Assembly (NCBI GenBank): GCA_947623455.1 | Contig: OX392529.1 | Location: forward strand, 60,407,186 to 60,471,185 | Source of the DNA: Mimachlamys varia | Lineage: Eukaryota > Mollusca > Bivalvia > Pectinida > Pectinidae | DNA length: 64,000 nt | Direction of reading: 5' to 3' | In this document: positions 11,997-24,309 of the stretch, one piece after another | Position numbering within the stretch: position 1 is the stretch's first letter | How the letters are laid out: each line of letters opens with the position of its first letter | The notes under the pieces: generated by a model | Seen by the model: only the letters and a program-made list of their open reading frames with translations | What the model was told of the DNA's origin: nothing | Databases searched by the model: none | Made by a program: the position numbers and the translations under genes

Positions 11997-12367
11997 CTTT
12001 TTATTACATTTTCGAAATTCCCAAAAGTCTGATTTCATTTATAAAATTTGCGGCTACAACTGATCCGGACAGAGGTTTATAGAATATTAATATGCCACAG
12101 GACAAGTTCTATTTTGTGTTCAAAATATATTAAAAATACAAAAACATATTAATAAAATTATTTGATTTATATTAATTTTCAAAATACTATACAGATTTTA
12201 ATATTAAATTGCCTTACTTTATATGATTTGATTCTAGAACTACAAAAAAAACATAATACGCAATAGTGCGCCATGATATTGGACCGAAACTTATATCATC
12301 ACTAGTGATGATATAAGTTTTATCAAGCTGATATTTTCTGATATTTCACCGGTAAAAATGTAATAAA
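11997..12367 (-). mobile_element. element family B, copy 1 (short form)
   Basis: Delimited by 'tttttattacatttt' (about 11998) and 'aaaaatgtaataaa' (about 12353-12366), a terminal inverted repeat. In reverse complement its right part matches the left end of the 29108-29843 element ('ttattacattttt', 'gtgaaatat', 'tgataaaacttatat'). It contains a 34-nt perfect palindrome at 12287-12320, centred on CTAG. Confidence 0.65.
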
Positions 12368-12689
12368 GTGATTTATCATTCACAACATTGAAGATGTTTT
12401 CTTATAGATTTTGGGGTTGTGGGATGGAGTTTACTTAGTTTATATGCTAATAGTTTTGGAAAAGGAGTGACTCCCATGCACTTTTTATGTAGATACTGTA
12501 AAGCTAGTACTTATTAATCAACTTTTTATTTTCACGATTCCGGGATAGGTCGAAATCGCAAGCCAAAATTGATGCAAATAATTCTGAAGAATGTTTGTTA
12601 ATGTTTGTTAAATATAACCAAAAATGTCTCAAGATAGAAGGTGGTAGATTTTGTTGGTGGATTTTTAGTACCGAGGTTTGCTGGAACCT

Positions 12690-12965
12690 CCATAACCATA
12701 GTTATCTCATTTGAGTAGTGGGACGGTTCATAATATACACACTTTTCGAAGTACACGATTTGAAATTAAACAGTACTTATTAATTTGTTCTTCTCAATTG
12801 AGGGGTTTTACGCACCTGACCCTTCTGCTTCTACATTTTTGGCACATAGCATCACTGACGAGTCCTAGGAGGACGAAACAGCTGAATGATGCAGTTTAAT
12901 TCCTTTGTATCTGTTACTTAATTTAAAGGGTGCAGCAAAAGTGTGTTACGTCATCTTAAACGTTT
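12690..12965 (+). mobile_element. dispersed repeat family R2, plus-strand copy
   Basis: Same blocks as 8549-8945 but on this strand: 'ttatctcatttgagtagtg', 'aggggttttacgcacctg', 'gtcctaggaggacgaaac' and 'gtgtgttacgtcatc'. The block 'atatacacactttcg...gtacacgatttgaaat' is shared with the partial copy at 32020-32085. Confidence 0.7.
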
Positions 12966-13479
12966 CATTTTATCTCGCGTGGTGCAACTATACGTTTAAA
13001 CGCGAGAATTGTTCTTCTCCGCTCTGAGCCCAAAATAGCACCAATGAGTATGTATGTGTTACTGCTCCGTGAATAACGCATATCTCAGGGTCTTTGCCTC
13101 AAATAAAATGGAAAAGTTATTGCATTAATCCGATAGTATTCACAATGGTTAAACATTACATAGTGTAAGGCATGCCCGACTTGTGTAAGGCTCACGGTGA
13201 AATGCCATTGTACACCTAAACAGCGGTATAGACCATCGATCTACAGACTCGTGTTTATTGCACTGAAAGTTTCAACTCATTATTCATAAGTTTATTGATA
13301 TTGAATTATGTGCACAGAAAGTGTTACCTGCTTTGTTTACAAGGTGAAGAGAGTATCGATCAGGTGAAGCAGGTTATCAATAGCTTGTGTGATACACTCA
13401 TATTAATTTAAAAAGATAAAATGAAAAAATGCAAACCTTTCGCTGATTGCTGTATCAGGCAAGTACAACGGATAACCGC
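12966..13479. other. intronic sequence, nothing recognised
   Basis: No gene, and no repeat structure recognised. Confidence 0.4.
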
Positions 13480-13870
13480 TCACACCAGTGTCGGTGCCGC
13501 CAGTATCAACCACCAACACAATAACTAATCAGCATCACACCACAACAGAACAACCACTAAACACATAGCGTAACCACTAATACACTAGCATGTAACCAAA
13601 ATCTGAAAAACACCGCCATCATCAAACCTAAAACCAGTAACACAATCATCAAACCACTATCCCTCACACCACAATATAATCACAACCTCTAACACCACAA
13701 TAAAATCGCAACCTCTAACACCACATTTCATCACAACCTCTAACACCACAATAAAATCACAACCTCTAACACAACAATAAAAACACAACCTCTAACACCA
13801 CAATTACATCACAACCTCTAACACCACAATTACATCACAACCAATCACACCGTCGTCAAACTCAACCTTT
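13480..13870. repeat. CA-rich repeat region with 25-26-bp units
   Basis: The core, at about 13682-13852, is six to seven units of 'aacctctaacaccacaat' plus a variable AT-rich tail, spaced 25-26 bp. The flanks are degenerate AC-rich sequence. One strand has almost no G. Confidence 0.85.
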
Positions 13871-13974
13871 AACACAATCGATTGTATCAAGTTGCATTCC
13901 CATGTAACATCACTATCGATACAGTCATCTAAGAATCTTTTAATGTACCGCCACCAACATTCAAACTTGTGGAA

Positions 13975-14385
13975 CTTCTGACCCTAACATCAAATCTACA
14001 ACCAATTCTGACGCCAACGTCGAATCTACAACCATTTACAACCCAAACATCAAATAGTCAATAACTTACTGCCCAAACGTTAATTGTACAACCGCTTCCG
14101 ACATAAAGTCAAACTTACGACCGCTTCCGGCTCCAACGTCATACATACAACCACTTCCGGCTCCAACGTCATACATACAACCACTTCCGGCTCCAACCTC
14201 ATACATACAACCACTTCCGGCTCCAACGTCATACATACAACCACTTCCGACTCCAACGTCATACATACAACCACTTCCGGCTCCAACGTCATACATACAA
14301 CCACTTCCGGCTCCAACCTCATACATACAACCACTTCCGACTCCAACGTCATACATACAACCACTTCCGACTCCAACGTCAGGTC
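13975..14385. repeat. 30-bp tandem array, about 10 clear copies
   Basis: Units read 'ccacttccggctccaacgtc' followed by 'atacatacaa', with an exact 30-bp step. Degenerate copies extend left to about 13975. Because 30 is divisible by three, both strands show long open frames of a 10-residue repeat. These are judged artefacts of the period. Confidence 0.9.
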
Positions 14386-15249
14386 TATAAACGTTAAAAC
14401 AGACACTGTTAAAGAAAAGAATAACTGTATCTGCAGTTCCTTTGTATTTGTGTGGCATAATATCACTCATTGATTTTGAGGCAGGGCATTGGTAGAGTTA
14501 ATAAATGCATTGATACCTTGGCAGATATGTGTTTCGTACCTAATGGCAGTGTGACAATCATGCCTTTAGATGTTGTCAGTCAAGCGTGACCCAGGCAGCC
14601 GCCATAAAACCATGACGATGCCATCAATTTTTCAACACAAAAAGGTCTCGTTTGGGATTTGATAGAAAATATATGAGCTCTAAAATAACTCTGTCTAGCT
14701 TAACTGTATAATACACAATAAAGATTCTATATACAGTTCGACCAAGGCTTGATATAAGCTTACACGACACACCGTCAGTATAATGTAAGAGGCCTCGTGT
14801 GGACATACTTTTGTCCGGTGAACATTATAAACAACGTTGGACGAAGGATAACCACGTTTACCAGGAAACTGACATGGCGGTAATTATATCGACAATGTTG
14901 TTACATGTGTCGCTGTGAGAGAGTCAACTTTCTGAGAGTTCGATACGTGTTCTATATAGGTTGTATATTTTATATGTATCATGGTGTCTTATCAGCTAAT
15001 GACATTGTGACAATTCAGGAAAAATCATAGAGAAAGTTCCTAGACATAACTACAGCGACAGATGGTATCATTTGTTATATAACAGGAACAGAAAAGGCAC
15101 CAAAACAAGAATACCGGATTCTGTACGTAGACATCCATTCCTTCGTGTTGGGGGCTAATAAGCAAAACGTATTGATTTGTAAATCATTAGGATAAAGGTA
15201 TACCATGATATTTGTGTTATAGTCCTTTCCTCTGTCTTGTTGATGAAAT
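14386..15249. other. intronic sequence, nothing recognised
   Basis: Short open frames only, without family resemblance. Confidence 0.4.
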
Positions 15250-15350
15250 AAATAAGAGAATACCTAAGCGTTAACGAAATCATAATCCGAGCTCAAAATC
15301 GATTAAACCAGTGGCAAAATTTGAACAAAGGAAAAATTTACATGGAGACC
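15250..15350 (+). repeat. dispersed repeat family R1, copy 2
   Basis: The fullest plus-strand copy: 'gcgttaacgaaatcataatc', 'gagctcaaaatcgattaaac', 'gaacaaaggaaaaatttaca' and 'tggagaccc'. It matches 2866-2936, 43976-44060 and the reverse of 27838-27955. Confidence 0.65.
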
Positions 15351-15994
15351 CTAATTGACTATCTCAGTAATGTTTTCTGATTTGAGTTAGTTTAACTTGT
15401 TTTCCGGTTAATTCATGTTGCATATATATGGTTTACGTGTGCGGGTACAAAGCTGAACATCTTACAAAATTCGTCCTGGACATATTACAGAAGGAGGTCG
15501 GACTCTTTCAAAGTGTTTAACGAATTACATTTTTTAGTAATGAAGTGTTCATGAAAGCCTAGCTCAGGATGAAAATGTGTTTCCGAACGTTTTCAGTTCC
15601 GTTTCGCATCTTGTTCCCGGTACACCGTTGACCCAAAAACGCCGGGAAGTGGTGTTGAATCGAATTCAAACATTTCTTTATCAAAATGATTTATTCTTTG
15701 TCATCTTTGTTTTTGTGGTTCTAGTGGTGATGTCGTTGTTAAGGTGGGGTTTTTTGTAATTAATTTTAAAAATTGAGATAAAAGGTACAGTTTTTTAAAA
15801 ATATATGCATACTTGTCTTTCTTGTGAGCTTGTTTGTCGTTTGAATGGGTGCTCAACCGTTTGTTAATAAATTGTGTTCATATAAGTATTGACCTTCGTT
15901 CGGACGGCGTATACGGTTATATGAACGCTGTGAGCAAAGGACCAATTAAGAAAAATACACAGTGAACAACATTTTTATTCTTCTTTTCGTAGTT

Positions 15995-16260
15995 TCATTT
16001 ATAACGATCGTTATTTACGCAAAAAATATTTCCATGGTTGTGGCGTGGTCTTATATTCCAGCACGAAGCCGCTATTGTTCCATTTACTTTCAAAGTTTGA
16101 TTATACGGAACTGGCGGAATAAGAGCATCCCGTTTCTGTTGAAGTACGCTTAATTGATCTGGAAAGTAGTTCATGTCCCAAGATATGAACGGCACCAAAC
16201 AATGGTCGTCATCCAGTTGTAACATCGCCGAAGCGTGAAAGTTGCCATGTTTGGAAAAAT
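15995..16260 (-). other. unidentified antisense ORF inside the RS-gene intron
   Basis: A minus-strand frame of about 76 codons, open further upstream to about 16250, has a protein-like composition (LDDDHCLVPFISWDMNYFPD; later PPVPYNQTLKVNGTIAASCW). It ends with a stop at 15995. It has no recognised domain. It could be an exon or pseudogene fragment of a nested or formerly inserted gene, or chance. The 49-bp satellite starts immediately next to it. Confidence 0.25.
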
Positions 16261-16261
16261 A

Positions 16262-19200
16262 ATAAAGCCACTGAACCCTTTTAATCGTGTTTAGGCTAAT
16301 TCACAGCAGTTACATGTTCCTGAACACTTTTAACCGTGTTTAGGCTAATTCACAGCAGTCACATGTTACTGAACACTTTTATCCGTGTTTAGGCTAATTC
16401 ACAGCAGTCACGTGTTACTGAACACTTTTAATCGTGTTTAGGCTAATTCACAGTAGTTACGTGTTACTGAACACTTTTAATCGTGTTTAGGCTAATTCAC
16501 AGTAGTCACGTGTTACTGAACACTTTTAATCGTGTTTAGGCTAATTCACAGCAGTTACATGTTCCTGAACACTTTTAACCGTGTTTAGGCTAATTCACAG
16601 TAGTCACATGTTACTGAACACTTTTAACCGTGTTTAGGCTAATTCACAGCAGTCACGTGTTACTGAACACTTTTAACCGTGTTTAGGCTAATTCACAGCA
16701 GTCACGTGTTACTGAACACTTTTAACCGTGTTTAGGCTAATTCACAGCAGTCACATGTTCCTGGACACTTTTAACCGTGTTTAGGCTAATTCACAGCAGT
16801 TACATGTTCCTGGACACTTTTAACCGTGTTTAGGCTAATTCACAGCAGTCACGTGTTACTGAACAATTTTAACCGTGTTTAGGCTAATTCAGAGTAGTCA
16901 CATGTTCCTGGACACTTTTAACCGTGTTTAGGCTAATTCACAGCAGTTACATGTTCCTGGACACTTTTAACCGTGTTTAGGCTAATTCACAGTAGTCACG
17001 TGTTACTGAACACTTTTAACCGTGTTTAGGCTAATTCAGAGTAGTCACATGTTCCTGGACACTTTTAACCGTGTTTAGGCTAATTCACAGCAGTCACGTG
17101 TTACTGAACACTTTTAACCGTGTTTAGACTAATTCACAGTAGTCACATGTTCCTGGACACTTTTAACCGTGTTTAGGCTAATTCACAGCAGTCACGTGTT
17201 ACTGAACACTTTTAACCGTGTTTAGGCTAATTCAGAGTAGTCACATGTTCCTGAACACTTTTAACCGTGTTTAGGCTAATTCACAGCATTTACATGTTCC
17301 TGAACACTTTTAACCGTGTTTAGGCTAATTCACAGCAGTCACGTGTTACTGAACACTTTTAACCGTGTTTAGGCTAATTCACAGTAGTCACATGTTCCTG
17401 GACACTTTTAACCGTGTTTAGGCTAATTCAGAGTAGTAACGTGTTACTGAACACTTTTAACCGTGTTTAGGCTAATTCACAGTAGTCACGTGTTCCTGAA
17501 CACTTTTAACCGTGTTCAGGCTAATTCACAGTAGTCACGTGTCACTGAACACTTTTAACCGTGTTTAGGCTAATTCACAGTAGTCACATGTCACTGAACA
17601 CTTTTAACCGTGTTTAGGCTAATTCACAGTAGTCACATGTTACTGAACACTTTTAACCGTGTTTAGGCTAATTCACAGTAGTCACGTGTTCCTGAACCCT
17701 TTTAACCGTGTTTAGGCTAATTCACAGTAGTCACATGTTACTGAACACTTTCATCCATGTTCAGGCTAATTCACAGTAGTCACGTGTTCCTGAACACTTT
17801 TAACCGTGTTCAGGCTAATTCACAGTAGTTACATGTCACTGAACACTTTTAACCGTGTTTAGGCTAATTCACAGTAGTCACATGTTACTGAACACTTTTA
17901 ACCGTGTTTAGGCTAATTCACAGTAGTCACGTGTTCCTGAACCCTTTTAACCGTGTTCAGGCTAATTCACAGTAGTCACATGTTACTGAACACTTTTAAC
18001 CGTGTTTAGGCTAATTCACAGTAGTCACATGTTACTGAACACTTTTAACCGTGTTCAGGCTAATTCACAGTAGTCACGTGTTCCTGAACACTTTTAACCG
18101 TGTTCAGGCTAATTCACAGTAGTCACATGTTACTGAACACTTTTAACCGTGTTTAGGCTAATTCACAGTAGTCACATGTTACTGAACACTTTTAACCGTG
18201 TTCAGGCTAATTCACAGCAGTCACATGTTCCTGAACACTTTTAAGTGTGTTTAGACTAATTCACAGCAGTCACGTGTTACTGAACACTTTCATCCGTGTT
18301 TAGGCTAATTCACAGTAGTCACATGTTCCTGAACACTTTTATCCGTGTTTAGGCTAATTCACAGTAGTCACATGTTCCTGAACACTTTTAATCGTGTTCA
18401 GGCTAATTCACAGTAGTCACATGTTCCTGGACACTTTTAATCGTGTTTAGGCTAATTCAGAGTAGTAACGTGTTACTGAACACTTTTATCCGTGTTCAGG
18501 CTAATTCACACTAGTTACATGTTCCTGAACACTTTTAATCGTGTTTAGGCTAATTCACAGTAGTCACATGTTCCTGAACACTTTTAACCGTGTTTAGGCT
18601 AATTCACAGTAGTCACGTGTTACTGAACACTTTTAACCGTGTTTAGGCTAATTCACAGCAGTCACATGTTCCTGAACACTTTTAACCGTGTTTAGGCTAA
18701 TTCACAGTAGTTACATGTTCCTGAACACTTTTATCCGTGTTTAGGCTAATTCACAGTAGTCACATGTTCCTGAACACTTTTAATCGTGTTTAGGCTAATT
18801 CACAGCAGTCACATGTTCCTGAACACTTTTAACCGTGTTTAGACTAATTCAGAGTAGTCACGTGTTACTGAACACTTTTAACCGTGTTTAGGCTAATTCA
18901 CAGCAGTCACATGTTCATGAACACTTTTAACCGTGTTTAGGCTAATTCACAGCAGTCACGTGTTACTGAACACTTTTAACCGTGTTTAGGCTAATTCACA
19001 GCAGTCACGTGTTACTGAACACTTTCATCCATGTTTAGGCTAATTCACAGTAGTCACATGTTCCTGAACACTTTTATCCGTGTTTAGGCTAATTCACAGT
19101 AGTAACGTGTTACTGAACACTTTTAACCGTGTTTAGGCTAATTCACAGTAGTAACGTGTTACTGGACACTTTTAACCGTGTTTAGGCTAATTCACAGTAG

Positions 19201-21908
19201 TCACGTGTTCCTGAACACTTTTAAGCGTGTTTAGACTAATTCACAGCAGTCACATGTTCCTGAACACTTTTAAGCGTGTTTAGACTAATTCACAGCAGTC
19301 ACGTGTTACTGAACACTTTTAACCGTGTTTAGGCTAATTCACAGCAGTTACATGTTACTGAACACTTTTAACCGTGTTTAGGCGAATTCACAGCAGTCAC
19401 GTGTTACTGAACACTTTTAACCGTGTTTAGGCTAATTCACAGCAGTCACGTGTTACTGAACACTTTTATCCGTGTTTAGGCTAATTCACAGTAGTCACAT
19501 GTTCCTGAACACTTTTATCCGTGTTTAGGCTAATTCAGAGCAGTCACGTGTTACTGAACACTTTTAACCGTGTTTAGGCTAATTCACAGTAGTTACGTGT
19601 TACTGAACACTTTTAACCGTGTTTAGGCTAATTCACAGCAGTCACGTGTTACTGAACACTTTTAACCGTGTTTAGGCTAATTCACAGCAGTCACATGTTC
19701 CTTAACACTTTTAACCGTGTTTAGGCTAATTCACAGCAGTCACGTGTTACTGAACACTTTTAACCGTGTTTAGGCTAATTCACAGTAGTTACGTGTTACT
19801 GAACACTTTTAACCGTGTTTAGGCTAATTCACAGCAGTCACATGTTCCTGAACACTTTTAACCGTGTTTAGGCTAATTCACAGTAGTTACGTGTTACTGA
19901 ACACTTTTAACCGTGTTTAGGCTAATTCACAGTATTCACATGTTCCTGGACACTTTTATCCGTGTTTAGGCTAATTCAGAGTAGTAACGTGTTACTGAAC
20001 CCTTTTAATCGTGTTTAGGCTAATTCACAGCAGTCACGTGTTACTGAACACTTTTAACCGTGTTTAGGCTAATTCACAGCAGTCACGTGTTACTGAACAC
20101 TTTTAACCGTGTTTAGGCTAATTCACAGTAGTTACGTGTTACTGAACACTTTTAACCGTGTTTAGGCTAATTCACAGCAGTCACGTGTTACTGAACACTT
20201 TTAACCGTGTTTAGGCTAATTCACAGCAGTCACATGTTCCTGGACACTTTTAACCGTGTTTAGGCTAATTCACAGTAGTTACATGTTCCTGAACACTTTT
20301 AACCGTGTTTAGGCTAATTCACAGTAGTTACGTGTTACTGAACACTTTTAACCGTGTTTAGGCTAATTCACAGTAGTCACATGTTCCTGGACACTTTTAT
20401 CCGTGTTTAGGCTAATTCACAGTAGTCACGTGTTCCTGAACACTTTTAACCGTGTTTAGGCTAATTCACAGTAGTTACGTGTTACTGAACACTTTTAACC
20501 GTGTTTAGGCTAATTCACAGTATTCACATGTTCCTGGACACTTTTAACCGTGTTTAGGCTAATTCACAGCAGTCACGTGTCACTGAACACTTTTAACCGT
20601 GTTCAGGCTAATTCACAGCAGTCACGTGTTCCTGAACACTTTTAACCGTGTTTAGGCTAATTCACAGCAGTCACGTGTTACTGAACACTTTTATCCGTGT
20701 TTAGGCTAATTCACAGTAGTTACGTGTTACTGAACACTTTTAACCGTGTTTAGGCTAATTCACAGTAGTCACGTGTTCCTGAACACTTTTAACCGTGTTT
20801 AGGCTAATTCATAGCAGTCACGTGTTACTGAACACTTTTAACCGTGTTTAGGCTAATTCACAGTAGTTACGTGTTACTGAACACTTTTATCCGTGTTTAG
20901 GCTAATTCACAGCAGTCACGTGTCACTGAACACTTTTATCCGTGTTCAGGCTAATTCACAGCAGTCACGTGTTCCTGAACACTTTTAACCGTGTTTAGGC
21001 TAATTCATAGCAGTCACGTGTTACTGAACACTTTTATCCGTGTTTAGGCTAATTCACAGTAGTCACGTGTTACTGAACACTTTTAACCGTGTTTAGGCTA
21101 ATTCACAGCAGTCACATGTTCCTGAACACTTTTAAGCGTGTTTAGACTAATTCACAGCAGTCACGTGTTACTGAACACTTTTAACCGTGTTTAGGCTAAT
21201 TCACAGCAGTTACATGTTCCTGAACACTTTTAACCGTGTTTAGGCGAATTCACAGCAGTCACGTGTTACTGAACACTTTTAACCGTGTTTAGGCTAATTC
21301 ACAGCAGTCACGTGTTCCTGAACACTTTTAACCGTGTTTAGGCTAATTCACAGCAGTCACGTGTTACTGAACACTTTTATCCGTGTTTAGGCTAATTCAC
21401 AGTAGTCACATGTTCCTGAACACTTTTAACCGTGTTTAGGCTAATTCACAGCAGTCACGTGTTACTGAACACTTTTAACCGTGTTTAGGCTAATTCACAG
21501 CAGTCACGTGTTACTGAACACTTTTAACCGTGTTTAGGCTAATTCACAGTAGTTACGTGTTACTGAACACTTTTAACCGTGTTTAGGCTAATTCACAGTA
21601 GTTACATGTTCCTGAACACTTATAACCGTGTTTAGGCTAATTCACAGTAGTTACATGTTCCTGAACACTTTTAACCGTGTTTAGGCTAATTCACAGTAGT
21701 TACGTGTTACTGAACACTTTTAACCGTGTTTAGGCTAATTCACAGTAGTTACATGTTCCTGAACACTTATAACCGTGTTTAGGCTAATTCACAGTAGTTA
21801 CATGTTCCTGAACACTTTTAACCGTGTTTAGGCTAATTCACAGTAGTTACATGTTCCTGAACACTTATAACCGTGTTTAGGCTAATTCAGAGTAGTCACA
21901 TGTTACCA
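16262..21908. repeat. 5.6-kb satellite of 49-bp units, about 115 copies
   Basis: Units read 'gaacacttttaaccgtgttt' then 'aggctaattcacagYagt' then 'cacRtgttMct', with a constant 49-bp step (for example 16322 to 16371). Variants recur in blocks (aaccg/atccg/aatcg; cacgtg/cacatg; ttactg/ttcctg), which suggests higher-order duplications. Most units contain CACGTG or CACATG inside 'agtcacgtgtt', a perfect or near-perfect E-box. It lies in the intron between RS exons 8119-8288 and 24310-24477 and contributes no coding sequence. Confidence 0.97.
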
Positions 21909-22289
21909 AACTGAACAAGGGATCTGTATATACGCAATTGCGTCTACTTAAAATTATTTAACCAAACATTGTTTAAATCATTAGGCGTGTGACACAGGTT
22001 TATACCAGAAGAAACTATTTGTTGATATATTTTGGTGGTGGGTTATTTTATATACACCAGTATAAAACAGTATTGTAGAACTGTGAAAATCTACAAGCAT
22101 ACTCCTTAAGATAAATACATTATTTGCTAAATAATGTCTCCTTAATTTTGTTATTCTGGCAAACAATGGACATTTGAAATTTTTTTCTGATTTGTGACGT
22201 AAGAAATATAGTTATATTTGAAGTGGTAGTTTTAAAAAGAACAATACAAATAACTGGTACATAATATACACCTTTTCTTAGTATAAATT
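21909..22289. other. intronic sequence right of the satellite, nothing recognised
   Basis: AT-rich, with only short unremarkable open frames. Confidence 0.4.
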
Positions 22290-22475
22290 AAAGGGGTTTT
22301 ACGCACCTGGCCCTTAAGCTTCTACTGTTGTTTAGAGAACTTCGATCCCCATATTTTGGTCCCTAGCACCCTAGAAGGACGAAACAGCTGTATGAAGCAG
22401 TGTAATTCATTTTTTCGGCAAACTGCATCTATTACTAAGTTTAAACGTACAACGTGTATATGTGTGTTATAGTAC
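22290..22475 (+). mobile_element. dispersed repeat family R2, diverged copy
   Basis: Shares 'aggggttttacgcacctg', 'gaaggacgaaacagctg' and a TGTGTTA end with 12690-12965. It has an extra insert ('gagaacttcgatccccata') between the first two blocks. It is the most diverged of the longer copies. Confidence 0.6.
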
Positions 22476-22815
22476 ATAACATAGTTTGACATTCAAAATT
22501 AAATCAACAAAAGATTTTCCTTTTTTTTTTTTAAATTTTTGATTGATATGCATATGCCTAACATCGCTTCGTTGGATATGAGTCAGTAATATTCTTAAAA
22601 CTTCGGTAGTACATCTGCCATTTCCTTATTCCGTACCTATTTCAAGTCATGATAAATGATAATCAGAAATAGTATTCCTTTTACTTAGATAAGATTATAG
22701 TCTTTTCATCTTATCATATTATTTTGATTTAGTTTTCTTACATTTAATGTTCAGTTGATTAAATAAAAGCAATCGCTCAGACCTGATTAATATCTAATAA
22801 CTATCTAACAGAACT
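22476..22815. other. intronic sequence, nothing recognised
   Basis: AT-rich sequence directly upstream of the LINE remnant. No further reverse-transcriptase sequence was recognised in it. Confidence 0.4.
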
Positions 22816-22998
22816 AGAGGTCACCCTTAGAATTTGTTTAAAAAGCGATGTCTAATGGATGGAAGGACACACTTCTTCAGTTATCGAATCGTTGATCTCT
22901 GGAACAGTCTTCAACAACATGTCATCAATGCAGGAACTGTTTTTCATTTTGAAATCCTGTTCGACAAACATTGGAAAAATTCTCAATTTTTATATTAA
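22816..22998 (+). mobile_element. LINE (non-LTR retrotransposon) ORF2 C-terminal remnant
   Basis: Translation from about 22840 reads FKKRCLMDGRTHFFSYRIVD then LWNSLQQHVINAG and FEILFDKHWKN, and ends at a stop. The pattern 'R..FFS.R.VD.WNSLP..V..A.....F...LDKHW' is characteristic of the extreme C-terminus of many animal non-LTR retrotransposon polymerases. Upstream, 'RGHPLRI' continues in another frame, so a frameshift lies near 22838. Only about 60 codons remain. This is a 5'-truncated, dead copy, and no endonuclease or RT core is visible. Confidence 0.75.
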
Positions 22999-23369
22999 GA
23001 AAAACAATTTTTCATATGCTACGTGTACATTGCAGCGGAATGATATGATTTAATATATGTTTAGGTAATTTATAGATATCGACATAATTTATCCTAACAG
23101 AGCCTAATAGTTCGTTACCCTAATAAATAAATCACGACATTGTATTGTCTAAAGAAGCGCTTAGTAGAACAATGAGTTAAAAACTTTTTTGAAATGTTTA
23201 AATATATGACCGAATCAACAGTTGGTCTTTCATGTTTTTTTCTCGTTTCGATATTAATTTAAAAACCCGAATACTTAACACGATATAAACATCTGCTGAC
23301 AAAGAAATACAATCCGGTTACAGGATATAGAATTGTCTCCCACGCGTGCTCAATTTCTCTCAATGTCAA

Positions 23370-23605
23370 GCAATATTTGGCTGAAACATGTGCGTATTAT
23401 TTTGGAATTTATTATATCCCCAACCTGAACAAAATCAATATTAGTATCATATTTTTTTTATATCTGATACTTATATTTTTAAATAAAGTGATTTGAGGGC
23501 AATCAATATTTTGCTGAAACATTGGCGTTTTGGGTTTTTTTGGAACTATTTTTATCACCAACCTGAACATAATCATTTATAGTATCATATATCTGACGCT
23601 TTCAT
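23370..23605. repeat. two-copy diverged direct repeat, about 125 bp
   Basis: 'tcaatattttgctgaaacat' ... 'caacctgaacataatca' ... 'agtatcatat' occurs at about 23370-23475 and again at 23498-23600 with many differences. A short third trace ('tcaatatttggc') is at 23848. Confidence 0.65.
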
Positions 23606-23849
23606 AACTATGACGTATAAGTTCGTCAATAAGAATGTACGAAACAATATGTTGGCAAATTAGTTAATGTTTTTATGAATAAATTAACAATATAAAATAA
23701 TATCAACACGAAAATTAACATATAGACAATTTTACTGTTACACTTTTATACCAGCTAGATATGTAAACACAAACTTGTAAATGTACTTATTGGGGTTATT
23801 TTCCACATCAACAAAAATACAGGTATTTATTACAGGAGAATGCTGCCAA

Positions 23850-24105
23850 TCAATATTTGGCGGATGGAACGCCCGTTAAAGTTCTATTTGGATAACGAAT
23901 CGTTATCGGGCCAGCATCATCCAATGGTTTCCAGTTTAACACGTGATAGGGATCAATAACCATCCCAAGCAGAATAAATCCATTCTGATTATATACAGTG
24001 TTATGGAAGTCTTCAGCATTTGAAGTAAGTCCGGTTGTAATTCTGTCGACAGGATAAGCTGTGATAAGTACTCCAGGGACGATGAAGCAGGATAGTGTCA
24101 TGGCT
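23850..24105 (-). other. unidentified antisense ORF with possible acceptor, inside RS-gene intron
   Basis: The minus-strand frame gives 83 codons with protein-like composition (SCFIVPGVLITAYPVDRITT; FHNTVYNQNGFILLGMVIDP; PITIRYPNRTLTGVPSAKY, stop). Just upstream on that strand is 'gataaccacccag', a possible 3' splice site, so it could be the last exon of an antisense gene. No partner exon or domain was identified. A pseudogene or chance frame is the alternative. Confidence 0.3.
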
Positions 24106-24309
24106 GGGTGGTTATCATCAAAATAACTTTAAAATCAACAACATTAACATATTTGTTTGCTGTTGTCAACGCAGCATTGCCAAAGAATGGTCCAATGCCA
24201 CTTTCCTAAATGATATTATCAATTTACTGTAGTATTTTACTTAACGATTTACTAGAATTTCAAAGGACAAATTGGCAGAGTTCTGAGATAAGGCATTCCC
24301 TTTTTTCAG

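Noticed and set aside
14066..14473. Long open frames on both strands encoding 10-residue repeats
   Set aside because: They arise from a 30-bp tandem array without stops; three frames are open at once, so there is no coding evidence.
16262..21908. CRISPR-like regular repeat
   Set aside because: Units are contiguous 49-mers without unique spacers, in a eukaryotic intron.
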